Shown piece by piece: positions 17,009-24,731 of a DNA stretch of 64,000 nucleotides. Every line of letters begins with the position of its first letter. The stretch's first letter is position 1. Source of the stretch: Spirochaeta thermophila DSM 6578 (GTDB taxonomy: Bacteria > Spirochaetota > Spirochaetia > Winmispirales > Winmispiraceae). Both the position numbers and the translations under genes were made by a program. Below the pieces are notes generated by a model. The model was not told where the DNA came from. It was given only the letters and a program-made list of their open reading frames with translations, and ran no database searches. The stretch spans positions 1,674,001 through 1,738,000 of the forward strand of contig NC_017583.1 in the NCBI RefSeq assembly GCF_000184345.1, read 5' to 3'.

Positions 17009-18796
17009 TTAGCGTTTCTCTATGGCGTTGAACTTACAGGCCTCGTAACAGGCACCGCACTTGATACACTTGTCCTGATCGATCACGTGGGGCTGTTTCC
17101 GCTCCCCGCTTATGGCATTCACCGGACACCTACGGGCACATACGCCACAACCTATACACTTGTCGGGAAGGATGGTGTAGGTGACCAGCTCCACACACTT
17201 GCCGGTGGGGCACCGCTTCTCCACGATGTGGGCCCGATACTCGTCCTCGAAATAGTGCAAGGTGGAGAGCACAGGGTTGGGTGCGGTCTGGCCCAGACCA
17301 CAGAGCGAGGCCCGTTTCATCGCGTGGGAGATCTCCTTGATCTTGTCTATGTCCTCGAGAGTGCCCTTGCCCTTGGAGATGCGGTCGAGGATGTTGTAGA
17401 GCTTGCGGCCGCCCACCCGACACGGAGCACACTTGCCGCACGACTCGTCCACCGTGAAGCCGAGGTAGAATTTGGCCACGTTCACCATACAGTCGTCTTC
17501 GTCCATCACGATCATACCGCCCGAGCCCATAATGGAACCGAGCTTCTGGAGGTTCTCGTAGTCGATGGGCGTATCGAGGTACTCTTCGGGAATCACACCT
17601 CCCGAGGGACCACCGGTCTGCACGGCCTTGAACTTCTTGCCATTGGGGATGCCTCCCCCAATGTTGAAGACGATGTCCCTCAGGGTGGTGCCCATGGGGA
17701 CCTCAACGAGCCCCGAGTTGTTCACCTTACCGGTGAGCGCAAAGACTTTGGTTCCCTTGGATGTCTCTGTACCGATCTTCGCGAACCAGTCACCACCCCT
17801 CAGGATGATCACCGGGATGTTCGCAAGGGTCTCCACGTTGTTGATCACCGTGGGCTTGCCCCACAATCCCTTCACCGCAGGGAACGGTGGCCTTGGCCTG
17901 GGCGTACCCCTGGAACCTTCGATGGAGGCGAGAAGGGCGGTCTCCTCACCACAGACAAAGGCCCCTGCACCGAGCCTGATCTCGATGTCGAAAGAGAACC
18001 CGCTCCCCAGGATGTCCTCTCCGAGGAGGCCCAGCTCTCTCGCCTGTTCGATGGCGATGTTGAGCCTGCGGATGGCGAGCGGATACTCGGCGCGCACGTA
18101 GATATATCCCTTGTGGGCCTCCACCGTCTTACCTGCGATGATCATCGCCTCGAGCACGGAGTGCGGGTCTCCCTCGAGCACGCTCCGGTCCATGTAGGCA
18201 CCGGGGTCTCCCTCATCCGCGTTACAGACCACGTACTTCACATCGTCCTTCGCCTGCATGGTGAAGAGCCACTTCCGCCAGGTGGGGAATCCTGCTCCAC
18301 CCCGACCTCTGAGACCCGACTTCTTGAGCTCCTCGATCACCTCATCGGGACTCATCTCGAGAAGCACTTTCTCGAGGGCCGCATACCCGTCACGGGCGAT
18401 GTACTCGTTGATATCCTCGGGGTTGATGAACCCGCAGTTTCGCAACACCACCCTGAACTGCTTCTGATAGAAGTCGATATCGTCGACCCGTGCGAACTCC
18501 TTGCTCTGCTCCTTGTTGTAGAGGAGACGGGTGACCGGTCGCCCCTTTATGAGGTGCTCCTTGACGATCTCCTCTGCATCCTCCGGCTTCACCTGCACGT
18601 AGAAGGACTCCTCGGGGAGCACCTTCACGATCGGTCCCTGCTCGCAGAACCCGAAACATCCTGTCTTGACGACCTGGATATCGGACGAAATCCCTTCTTT
18701 CTCGAGGAGCCCGAGAAGATTCCGATACACCTGGTCGGACTTGTTCGACTCACACCCGGTACCGCCACATATGAGCACGTACTGCTTGTATGCCAT
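17009..18796 (-). CDS. hydB: NADH-binding hydrogenase subunit (HydB, NuoF-like)
   Basis: A 595-residue flavoprotein subunit carrying FMN and NADH sites. Residues 1-95 are a thioredoxin-like 2Fe-2S domain (C10, C15, C47, C51). The FMN/NAD region has SGLRGRGGAGFPTWRKW and the acidic NADEGDPGAYMDR. The N3-type 4Fe-4S site is ESCGKCAPC with C453, C456, C459 and C499. Two C-terminal 4Fe-4S clusters use C547/550/553/557 and C577/580/583/587. It passes electrons between NADH and HydA. It lies seven bases upstream of hydA. Confidence 0.97.
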   Translation of the reverse strand: MAYKQYVLICGGTGCESNKSDQVYRNLLGLLEKEGISSDIQVVKTGCFGFCEQGPIVKVLPEESFYVQVKPEDAEEIVKEHLIKGRPVTRLLYNKEQSKEFARVDDIDFYQKQFRVVLRNCGFINPEDINEYIARDGYAALEKVLLEMSPDEVIEELKKSGLRGRGGAGFPTWRKWLFTMQAKDDVKYVVCNADEGDPGAYMDRSVLEGDPHSVLEAMIIAGKTVEAHKGYIYVRAEYPLAIRRLNIAIEQARELGLLGEDILGSGFSFDIEIRLGAGAFVCGEETALLASIEGSRGTPRPRPPFPAVKGLWGKPTVINNVETLANIPVIILRGGDWFAKIGTETSKGTKVFALTGKVNNSGLVEVPMGTTLRDIVFNIGGGIPNGKKFKAVQTGGPSGGVIPEEYLDTPIDYENLQKLGSIMGSGGMIVMDEDDCMVNVAKFYLGFTVDESCGKCAPCRVGGRKLYNILDRISKGKGTLEDIDKIKEISHAMKRASLCGLGQTAPNPVLSTLHYFEDEYRAHIVEKRCPTGKCVELVTYTILPDKCIGCGVCARRCPVNAISGERKQPHVIDQDKCIKCGACYEACKFNAIEKR

Positions 18797-18805
18797 GCGT
18801 CCCTC

Positions 18806-19204
18806 CTATTCCTCTTTGCTCACGATATCAGCTGCGGGCCTGTCGTAGACGTGATTCTCCACCAGTTTTCCGCCAAGGATGTGGTCTTCCACGATACGCC
18901 GCGCCACATCAGGGGTGACCTTACCGTAGATCACACGCGGCATGCCGGGCATGATCACCTCCACGGTGGGCTCGGCATAATCGAGCCCGAAACCACCTAC
19001 CTGACGAACCGCCACGTTGGTGAGCCCTTTCTCCTCGATGATCCTCAAGAAGGCATCGAGCGTCTCCTTGGCCCCTGCAGCGATCCCACTGGTTCCCATA
19101 CCGACCACGATGTGGATCTCCTTATTGTCGGGATCGCGCATCTCAAGGAGCCGCTTCTTCTCTTCCCGAAGCTTCCTGAGCTGTTCCAGCGTCATCTTTC
19201 CCAT
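18806..19204 (-). CDS. ferredoxin-like thioredoxin-fold protein lacking all cysteines
   Basis: A 132-residue protein. It has the sequence frame of the small 2Fe-2S protein usually found in this operon (VVGMGTxGIAAGAKETLDAF, then a TGCxGLCxxEP-like site and GKVTPDVARRIVEDHILGG). The cluster ligands are gone: GTSGIAAGA replaces GTCGIAAGA, and QVGGFGLDYAEP replaces QTGCIGLCxxEP. The whole protein has no cysteine, so it cannot hold a 2Fe-2S cluster by this fold. The start at 19204 has AAGGAG six bases upstream and lies 62 bases inside the HATPase gene. A structural or regulatory role is more likely than electron transfer. Confidence 0.85.
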   Translation of the reverse strand: MGKMTLEQLRKLREEKKRLLEMRDPDNKEIHIVVGMGTSGIAAGAKETLDAFLRIIEEKGLTNVAVRQVGGFGLDYAEPTVEVIMPGMPRVIYGKVTPDVARRIVEDHILGGKLVENHVYDRPAADIVSKEE

Positions 19205-19766
19205 AGACATCTCCTTCACGTGAAGCGTTGAGGCACGAGCCTTCGAGCTCGTGCAAGAACCTGTCCAGCAGAAGGGCATGAGGTGCATACCAGAAGTCCC
19301 CGAGTTCATCCAGGAGCTCCCTCCTGGAGAGGGTGTACTCACCACCATCGCTCTCTCTCTGCACGAGAAGCTCGTAGTCCCCTTCGAAGGAGAGGGCTCC
19401 TCGCCACGTGCTCGCCAGGTCACCGATCGGAGGCGTGTCCACATGATCGAGCGGCATGCTGAAGCGTACCACCGTGCCCTTCCCCGGTTCACTCTCGATG
19501 GAGAGTCCGCCTCCGACCAAGTCGACCGTCTGTTTGAGGAAGGCGAGCCCCAGTCCCAGACGTCTGCCCGGGTGCTTTTTGCCATCGGTAAAAAAGGGGT
19601 CGAGCGCCCGCTCTTTCTCCTCAGGGGACATGCCCCTTCCATCATCCTTCACACGGACCGTACACCACCCTTCCCTGGTGGAACAGAACACCTCAATCGT
19701 ACGCGCTCCGGCTTCAAGCGAATTCTGAACGAGCTCGAGAATGAGATCGGAGAGCGTACGATGCAT
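19143..19766 (-). CDS. HATPase-domain protein of the hydrogenase operon
   Basis: A 207-residue cytosolic protein with a GHKL ATPase fold: N box LILELVQNSLEAGA, G1 box VKDDGRGMS, G2 region GRRLGLGLAFLKQTVDLVGG and GKGTVVRFSMPL. There is no histidine phosphoacceptor domain, so it is not a complete sensor kinase. Similar ATP-binding proteins recur between nuoE-like and nuoF-like genes in clostridial hyd operons. ATG at 19766 lies five bases after the hydC stop. The C-terminal 20 residues overlap the next gene, implying coupling. The role in hydrogenase control is unknown. Confidence 0.85.
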   Translation of the reverse strand: MHRTLSDLILELVQNSLEAGARTIEVFCSTREGWCTVRVKDDGRGMSPEEKERALDPFFTDGKKHPGRRLGLGLAFLKQTVDLVGGGLSIESEPGKGTVVRFSMPLDHVDTPPIGDLASTWRGALSFEGDYELLVQRESDGGEYTLSRRELLDELGDFWYAPHALLLDRFLHELEGSCLNASREGDVYGKDDAGTAQEASGREEAAP

Positions 19767-19771
19767 ACGTA

Positions 19772-20254
19772 CTATCCCTGTTCCCTGTACTTGGCAAGGA
19801 TGCCCGGAAGGTCGTCCTTGGTCACCTTGCCGTAGACCTCGCCGTCCACCATGAGTACCGGTGCGAGCCCGCAACACCCCAGACACCGAACCGCCTCGAA
19901 CGAGAAGAGCCCATCCTCGGTCGCGGTGTTCGGCCCCACACCCAGAAGGTCCTCCAGCTCTTTGAGGATGTCCTCGCCTCCCTTGAGGAAGCACGCAGTA
20001 CCTAGACACACCGAGATCCGATGCTTTCCGGGTTTACGGAGCTTGAAGAAGTGGTAGAACGTGATCACACCGTAGATCTTTGCGAGTGGTACATCGAGCA
20101 CCTTGGCGAGTTCCATGGCGATCTCCCGGGGAATATACCCGTAGATCTCCTGCGTTTTGTGGAGCACCATGATCAGATTCCCAGGCTTCTCCTTCCATTG
20201 ATCGATGAAGGACATAAGTTCCGGATGGAGCGTCACCTCTACTGTCTGAGCCAT
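19772..20254 (-). CDS. hydC: hydrogenase 2Fe-2S subunit (HydC, NuoE-like)
   Basis: A 160-residue protein: an N-terminal helical bundle with GYIPREIAMELAKVLDVPLAKIYGVITFYHFF, then a thioredoxin-like domain with 2Fe-2S ligands C83, C88, C124 and C128 (CLGTAC and CLGCC). It is the small electron-transfer subunit of the HydABC complex. The ATG at 20254 has AGGAGGG in front. It is the first gene of the leftward hyd operon, and a consensus promoter precedes it. Confidence 0.96.
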   Translation of the reverse strand: MAQTVEVTLHPELMSFIDQWKEKPGNLIMVLHKTQEIYGYIPREIAMELAKVLDVPLAKIYGVITFYHFFKLRKPGKHRISVCLGTACFLKGGEDILKELEDLLGVGPNTATEDGLFSFEAVRCLGCCGLAPVLMVDGEVYGKVTKDDLPGILAKYREQG

Positions 20255-20287
20255 GCACCCTCCTGTGTTTTTGTGGTGGTATGCTGT

Positions 20288-20316
20288 AGTATAGACAATA
20301 GGTGCATTAATATCAA
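20288..20316 (-). promoter_or_regulatory. hyd operon promoter
   Basis: Leftward TTGATA at 20311-20316, a 17-bp spacer and TATACT at 20288-20293. An imperfect palindrome ATTGATATTAAT covers the -35, and CAATAG is repeated at 20296 and 20314. Rex is encoded divergently and is the expected repressor, but the match to known Rex sites is weak. Confidence 0.7.
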
Positions 20317-20358
20317 TAGTCTTTTCTTTATTCAGGAATAATGGTAATATGAAACTCG

Positions 20359-21042
20359 ATGGATGCATTTAACGAGAAATCGATCACAAAAAACACTATC
20401 ACGAGGGCGTCGAGCTATCTCAGGGTGATCAAAAACCTCAGGTCCCTCGGGTTCGTGAGAGTCTATTCATCCAACCTTGCCGATGCGCTCGGCCTGACCC
20501 CCGCCGTGGTCCGCAAAGATTTTTCCGCCCTCGGCTTAGAGGGGAAAAAGAAGGGGGGGTACCTCATCGATGACCTCATCGCTCGCCTCGAAGACCTGCT
20601 CGGAGCACAGAAACCACGCAAGACAGTAGTGGTAGGGTGCGGAAGGATAGGCCGGGCCCTCATCGAATCTCAGGAGCTCCGTCGGGAAGGAATCCAGATC
20701 GTAGCAGGCTTCGATGTTGCACCACCCCCTCCTGACGAACAGGGTGAGGTCCCCATCTACCACGTGGATATGCTGCAATCATTCGTACAAAAAGAGGGTA
20801 TAAAGGTGGGCATTCTGGCCGTTCCTTCGCACGCAGCACTCGAGATGTTTCAGAGGATGCGCCTTGCAGGGATGCGGGGGTTTCTCAACTTCACAACGGT
20901 GAATCTCAAATGTCAGGAACAGTGCCCTCATGGATGCGAAGAGCAGTGTATCATTATCCAAATCAACATTGCGCTCAAACTTGAAAATCTCTTTCACATG
21001 GTGCACATTACAGAACACCATCCTGAACTTCTAAGGGAGTGA
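20359..21042 (+). CDS. rex: Rex-family NADH-responsive repressor with a Cx3Cx3Cx3C insert
   Basis: A 227-residue regulator. The winged helix (residues 5-80) has SSNLADALGLTPAVVRKDFSALG. The Rossmann domain has VVVGCGRIGRAL (residues 89-101), and the C-terminal swap helix is LKLENLFHMV. Rex senses the NADH/NAD+ ratio and represses fermentation and hydrogenase genes. After LNFTTVNLK there is CQEQCPHGCEEQC (C185, C189, C193, C197), where most Rex proteins have a short cysteine-free loop. There is no Shine-Dalgarno; a TAATAT hexamer at 20345-20350 lies eight bases before the ATG. It is divergent from hydC, with 104 bp between. Confidence 0.92.
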   Translation: MDAFNEKSITKNTITRASSYLRVIKNLRSLGFVRVYSSNLADALGLTPAVVRKDFSALGLEGKKKGGYLIDDLIARLEDLLGAQKPRKTVVVGCGRIGRALIESQELRREGIQIVAGFDVAPPPPDEQGEVPIYHVDMLQSFVQKEGIKVGILAVPSHAALEMFQRMRLAGMRGFLNFTTVNLKCQEQCPHGCEEQCIIIQINIALKLENLFHMVHITEHHPELLRE

Positions 21043-21083
21043 ACATAAGTCACAACCTCATACACATGCCTCAAGGAGGTATA

Positions 21084-21443
21084 ATGCGGCTTTCCGATAT
21101 AGTACGTGCCATACAAGGTTCACACGTCGCCGGTCCCTCACCTGAGTCGATCACCTGTGATGAAGTGATAGCGAGCGATCTCATGAGCGATGTACTCACG
21201 CATGAAGGAGAAGGCTTTCTGCTCATCACCGGCCTCGCCTCAGAACAGACCCTTCGTACCGCCCACATCGTGGGAGCTCCCGCGGTGATCCTGGTATGCG
21301 GGAAACCCGTCCAGCCCCGGATGAAGGCCCTCGCCGATGAATACGGGATCTGCCTCATCTCCACTCCTCTGCCCACGTTCGAGACCTGTGCGGTCATCGC
21401 CCGCATCAAGGAAGGTGCTTATGGATCAGGCGCCGCTGAGTGA
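21084..21443 (+). CDS. DRTGG-domain protein 1
   Basis: A 119-residue protein made up of one DRTGG-type alpha/beta domain, seen in SDLMSDVLTHEGEGFLLITGLASEQTLRTAHIVGAPAVILVCGK. AAGGAGG precedes the ATG at 21084, which is preferred to the ATG at 21039. The domain is probably a ligand-binding regulatory module. It overlaps the next gene by 23 bases. Paired DRTGG genes around a CBS-HATPase gene recur near [FeFe] hydrogenases in other anaerobes. Confidence 0.82.
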   Translation: MRLSDIVRAIQGSHVAGPSPESITCDEVIASDLMSDVLTHEGEGFLLITGLASEQTLRTAHIVGAPAVILVCGKPVQPRMKALADEYGICLISTPLPTFETCAVIARIKEGAYGSGAAE

Positions 21444-22380
21444 CATCCCTTCTCCCCGACTCCTCGAACTCATCTATACCCTCAAGGTGAGGGACGTGAT
21501 GACGCGGGAACTCATCACCGCCACTCCTGACGAATCCCTGCGTTCCATCCAGCACAAGATGAAAGAGAATCGCATCACCGGGGTCCCGGTGGTGCAGAAA
21601 AACCGTCTGGTGGGGATCGTGAGCATCGACGACATCATCACCGCCCTCGACAAGGGCTACATCGACGAACCGGCTGGTAGCTACATGACGAGAAACGTGG
21701 TGGTGCTGGAAGAGGACATGCCGCTCAGGTTCGCAATTTCTTATCTCGATAAGTACCACTACGGACGATTCCCGGTACTCGACAAGAAAGGAAGCCTCGT
21801 AGGCATCGTCACGAGCAGGGATATCATCACGAGCCTCCTCCTGCAGGCGAACCGAGCTCTCGAGCAGATGGAAGCAACCCTCTATAAGCGTTCCTACGAG
21901 GGACAGCCGCCGGAGGCGGGCTCATACACAAGGGAGTTCTACATCAGGCAGTACGACTTCGAACACGCAGGTACCGCTTCCACCCAGATAAAACGGATCC
22001 TCACCGAGCGAGGGTTCCCCCCCAAGGTGGTGAGGAGGGCGTCCATCGCCGCCTACGAGCTCGAGATGAATATCGTGGTGCACTCTGTAGGTGGGGTCCT
22101 CAGGCTTGTGCTCACCCCTCAGAGGGTGGAGATCACCGCTGAGGACTCAGGACCGGGTATCGAGGACATTGCCCTGGCCCTGCAGGAGGGCTACTCCACC
22201 GCAGCGGACTGGATACGTTCCCTCGGTTTCGGAGCAGGGATGGGACTTCCCAATACCAAACGCGTGGCGGATGAGTTCTCCATCCACTCCACCCCTGGAA
22301 AGGGGACCACCGTGAAGATCGCAATATCCTTCCAAGGAGGAGAAGATGCTCACTATAAAAAAAATCCCCCCTCTGGTTGA
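21421..22380 (+). CDS. CBS-pair protein with anti-sigma-type HATPase domain
   Basis: A 319-residue cytosolic protein. Two CBS motifs span residues about 18-140 (VRDVMTRELITATPDESL, GIVSIDDIITAL, YMTRNVVVLEEDMPL, GIVTSRDIITSLL), likely binding an adenine nucleotide. Residues about 185-305 form an RsbW/SpoIIAB-like HATPase (AAYELEMNIVVHS, EDSGPGI, GFGAGMGLPNTKRVADEF, GKGTTVKIAI). The ATG at 21421 has AAGGAAGG upstream. It may read energy state and act as a serine kinase or anti-sigma-like switch; no sigma or STAS partner is adjacent. It overlaps both neighbours. Confidence 0.87.
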   Translation: MDQAPLSDIPSPRLLELIYTLKVRDVMTRELITATPDESLRSIQHKMKENRITGVPVVQKNRLVGIVSIDDIITALDKGYIDEPAGSYMTRNVVVLEEDMPLRFAISYLDKYHYGRFPVLDKKGSLVGIVTSRDIITSLLLQANRALEQMEATLYKRSYEGQPPEAGSYTREFYIRQYDFEHAGTASTQIKRILTERGFPPKVVRRASIAAYELEMNIVVHSVGGVLRLVLTPQRVEITAEDSGPGIEDIALALQEGYSTAADWIRSLGFGAGMGLPNTKRVADEFSIHSTPGKGTTVKIAISFQGGEDAHYKKNPPSG

Positions 22381-22687
22381 GGCGGAGGAGGTTCTCATTC
22401 CCGATCCCGAGGTGGTGGTGAGGGCCGGATACACCTCCGACCTCCTGAGCGATGTGATGGCCAATGCCCCCGAAGACTCGATCCTCATCACCATCCAGGC
22501 GCACAAGAACACCATCGCGGTGGCCACCCTTACCGGCATCAGGGTGGTCCTCGTGTGCAACAGCAGGCCCATCCCTGAGGACATGGTGGAGGCCGCATCG
22601 CAGGAGGGGATCGCCATCCTGAGGACCAGCCGCAACCAGTTCGAGTGCTCCGGTATCCTCTACACGGCCCTTACCCAATCATCATGA
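22346..22687 (+). CDS. DRTGG-domain protein 2
   Basis: A 113-residue paralogue of the first DRTGG protein: VRAGYTSDLLSDVMANAPEDSILITIQAHKNTIAVATLTGIRVVLVC. AAGGAGGAG precedes its ATG inside the CBS-HATPase gene (35-base overlap). Its stop overlaps the PHP start (ATGA). Two different DRTGG proteins flanking one HATPase suggest a heteromeric switch, which is inference. Confidence 0.82.
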   Translation: MLTIKKIPPLVEAEEVLIPDPEVVVRAGYTSDLLSDVMANAPEDSILITIQAHKNTIAVATLTGIRVVLVCNSRPIPEDMVEAASQEGIAILRTSRNQFECSGILYTALTQSS

Positions 22688-23421
22688 GGTGGTGGAAGGC
22701 CGACCTTCACATCCATTCGTGTGTCTCACCGTGTGGGGACCTCTCCATGGGACCTCGCACCATCGTCCGGAGAGCGGCAGAGGAAGGACTTGCGCTCATC
22801 GCCCTCACCGACCACAACACCGCCCGCAATGCCCCTGCGGTCCATGCGTGCGGAGAAGAGGCAGGCCTCACCGTGCTTCCAGGCCTGGAACTCACCACCG
22901 CGGAGGAACTCCACATGCTTGCCATCTTCCCCACCCTTGAAGCGGCCCTCAAGTTCTCATCGTGGTGGGAAGCATCGCTCATCACCGTACCCCACAATCC
23001 CGAACGATACGGTGACCAACCGGTGGTCAATGCGGCCGAAGAGATCATCGAGGAGATCCCCTTCTCCCTCGCCTCGGCAAGCACGGTGGATCTCCACCGA
23101 GCCGTAAAGGCAGTGCACGAACAGGGAGGCCTCGCCATACCCTCCCACATAGACAGAGGTGCCTTCTCCTGCTACAGCCAGCTCGGCTTTCTCCCGGACG
23201 AGCCGTTCGATGCGGTCGAACTCTGGCACATTCCTCCTCAGCTCGAGACCCGTGGCTACCCCATCATCACCAATTCAGACGCCCACTTTCCCGATCGTAT
23301 CGGGGCGAGGTACTTTCTCTTTCAGGCTGTAGCACCTACATTTAGCGAGCTTAAAAAGGCGCTCACAGAAGGAAGGATACGGTGGGAGGTACGGGACCTC
23401 CCACCGGGAACATCCAGCTAA
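22684..23421 (+). CDS. PHP-domain phosphoesterase
   Basis: A 245-residue metal-dependent hydrolase fold: ADLHIHSCVSPCGD (H9, H11), LTDHNTARN, a mid-domain histidine in VPHNPE, SHIDRGAFS and the C-terminal NSDAHFPDR. These are the metal ligands of PHP phosphoesterases. It is last in the Rex-DRTGG-HATPase-DRTGG-PHP unit. The substrate is unknown; a nucleotide second messenger or phosphorylated regulator would fit the context. It converges with an outer-membrane gene, with stop codons overlapping. Confidence 0.88.
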   Translation: MRWWKADLHIHSCVSPCGDLSMGPRTIVRRAAEEGLALIALTDHNTARNAPAVHACGEEAGLTVLPGLELTTAEELHMLAIFPTLEAALKFSSWWEASLITVPHNPERYGDQPVVNAAEEIIEEIPFSLASASTVDLHRAVKAVHEQGGLAIPSHIDRGAFSCYSQLGFLPDEPFDAVELWHIPPQLETRGYPIITNSDAHFPDRIGARYFLFQAVAPTFSELKKALTEGRIRWEVRDLPPGTSS

Positions 23422-24509
23422 AAGAGATACGAGCCCAAGGAGAGGTAGAGCGGACTCCATCTCGTCCCATCGACATTGGTGTCTGTGAGTCGCCACTGCG
23501 TTGAAAGCGAGAGCACACCTACAGGAGCCAGCTCCAGGGCACATCCCAGACCAGCAGAGGAGACGAACACTCCCTCTTCGAACGCCTCGTCCCAGAAGTA
23601 TCCGTTGTCTGAAAATACGTAGAGCACGGGCCAGATAGTCAGGTTAAAGGCGAGCCCGGGCGATGGAAGGTAGAAACGTAGCTCCGCATTAGCTACACCT
23701 GAATTGGGAGTATCCAATCCCTGTCCATCCACCCCTCGAAGATACTCCGTCGCATAGCCCAGTTCAAAAAACGGAACGTGCTCTCCCCACATATGCTCGA
23801 AAAGTGCATGTGTGACAAGCACCACGCAAAACTCATCTCCCTCGGGATCAGAGTCGTACACCGTGAAACTCGCCTTCGTCTCCCCCCCCACCCCATAGTA
23901 GGAAACCGTCCCCCCAGACCCCTCACCCATCCCGGGAGGGACCATGCGGAACCACACCTCAGCCCCCATCCCCTCCTTGTACTGGTGAAGGATGTGCGGA
24001 AGCACATAATCTGCAAACACCGAGACTCTCAGCTCGTGCATGAGGAGTCCCTCCTTCTCGGGGACACTCGAAGCAAAGAGGAGCGCACCCTCATTCTCTA
24101 CATGATGACGCCAATCGCCGGTGTAGATCAGTTCGAGGCCAAGGAAGTCGTGCCCCCCTTTTGAGAGAAATCCCTGCTTCAGACCACTCTTCCACTCTAC
24201 CATCCAGTAGTTGAAGCCCACATCGTCCGGAGAGAATGCTCCCCTGGTCCCAGAGAAGACCGTACCATCGGGAAGTCGGTAGTATGTTCCGTAGAAATAA
24301 CCTCCCTCTGTCCCTGCAAAGACCGAGGTTGCAGTTCCCGGGACCATGAGATCTGCACATCGATAACCAACCACCACCCCAAGTCCCCATGTCGAAAGCA
24401 TGGGACTGAAGAATACCCCTGAGGAATCTTCCTCTTCCATCGCGCTCACAAGAAGGCACAAACCCAAAAACACACTCAACATAATAGCCCTTATAAACCC
24501 TTTTCGCAT
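23418..24509 (-). CDS. outer-membrane beta-barrel protein
   Basis: A 363-residue protein with signal peptide residues 1-23 (MRKGFIRAIMLSVFLGLCLLVSA). The mature part has alternating hydrophobic strands rich in Tyr, Trp and Gly. It ends in SLGSYLF, the terminal phenylalanine expected for BAM-assembled barrels. The segment DGTRWSPLYLSLGSYLF and preceding strands resemble the C-terminal half of surface-antigen barrels. AGGAGGG lies six bases before the ATG. Transported substrate unknown. Confidence 0.75.
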   Translation of the reverse strand: MRKGFIRAIMLSVFLGLCLLVSAMEEEDSSGVFFSPMLSTWGLGVVVGYRCADLMVPGTATSVFAGTEGGYFYGTYYRLPDGTVFSGTRGAFSPDDVGFNYWMVEWKSGLKQGFLSKGGHDFLGLELIYTGDWRHHVENEGALLFASSVPEKEGLLMHELRVSVFADYVLPHILHQYKEGMGAEVWFRMVPPGMGEGSGGTVSYYGVGGETKASFTVYDSDPEGDEFCVVLVTHALFEHMWGEHVPFFELGYATEYLRGVDGQGLDTPNSGVANAELRFYLPSPGLAFNLTIWPVLYVFSDNGYFWDEAFEEGVFVSSAGLGCALELAPVGVLSLSTQWRLTDTNVDGTRWSPLYLSLGSYLF

Positions 24510-24731
24510 CCACCCTCCTATTTTTGTGTTAGTGATTATCTACTATTTGCCACCTGGGAGTATTCTCTAAGTATAAAGTATATCCACCAGGAACTCACAG
24601 AGATCCTACATCCTCATCTCCCCTATGATTATACTGCCACGCCAATGCTTTCAAGTACAGCGGAAAACGGTGTACTGCGCCCACTACGTCAAGACAAAAA
24701 GGGGAGGGAGAAATGGTAGTACCTAAAGGGA

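Noticed and set aside
16937-19231. Very long open frames antisense to hydA and hydB
   Set aside because: They mirror highly conserved hydrogenase genes, have low-complexity His/Leu/Gly-rich translations and no start signals. They are a by-product of GC-rich codon usage.
20260-20358. A consensus Rex operator between hydC and rex
   Set aside because: Only an imperfect 12-bp palindrome and two CAATAG repeats are seen; no TTGTnAAnnnnTTnACAA-like site. Rex control stays an inference.
24510-24670. Possible small gene or RNA between the outer-membrane gene and the IS
   Set aside because: No start signal, stem-loop or conserved pattern could be supported.
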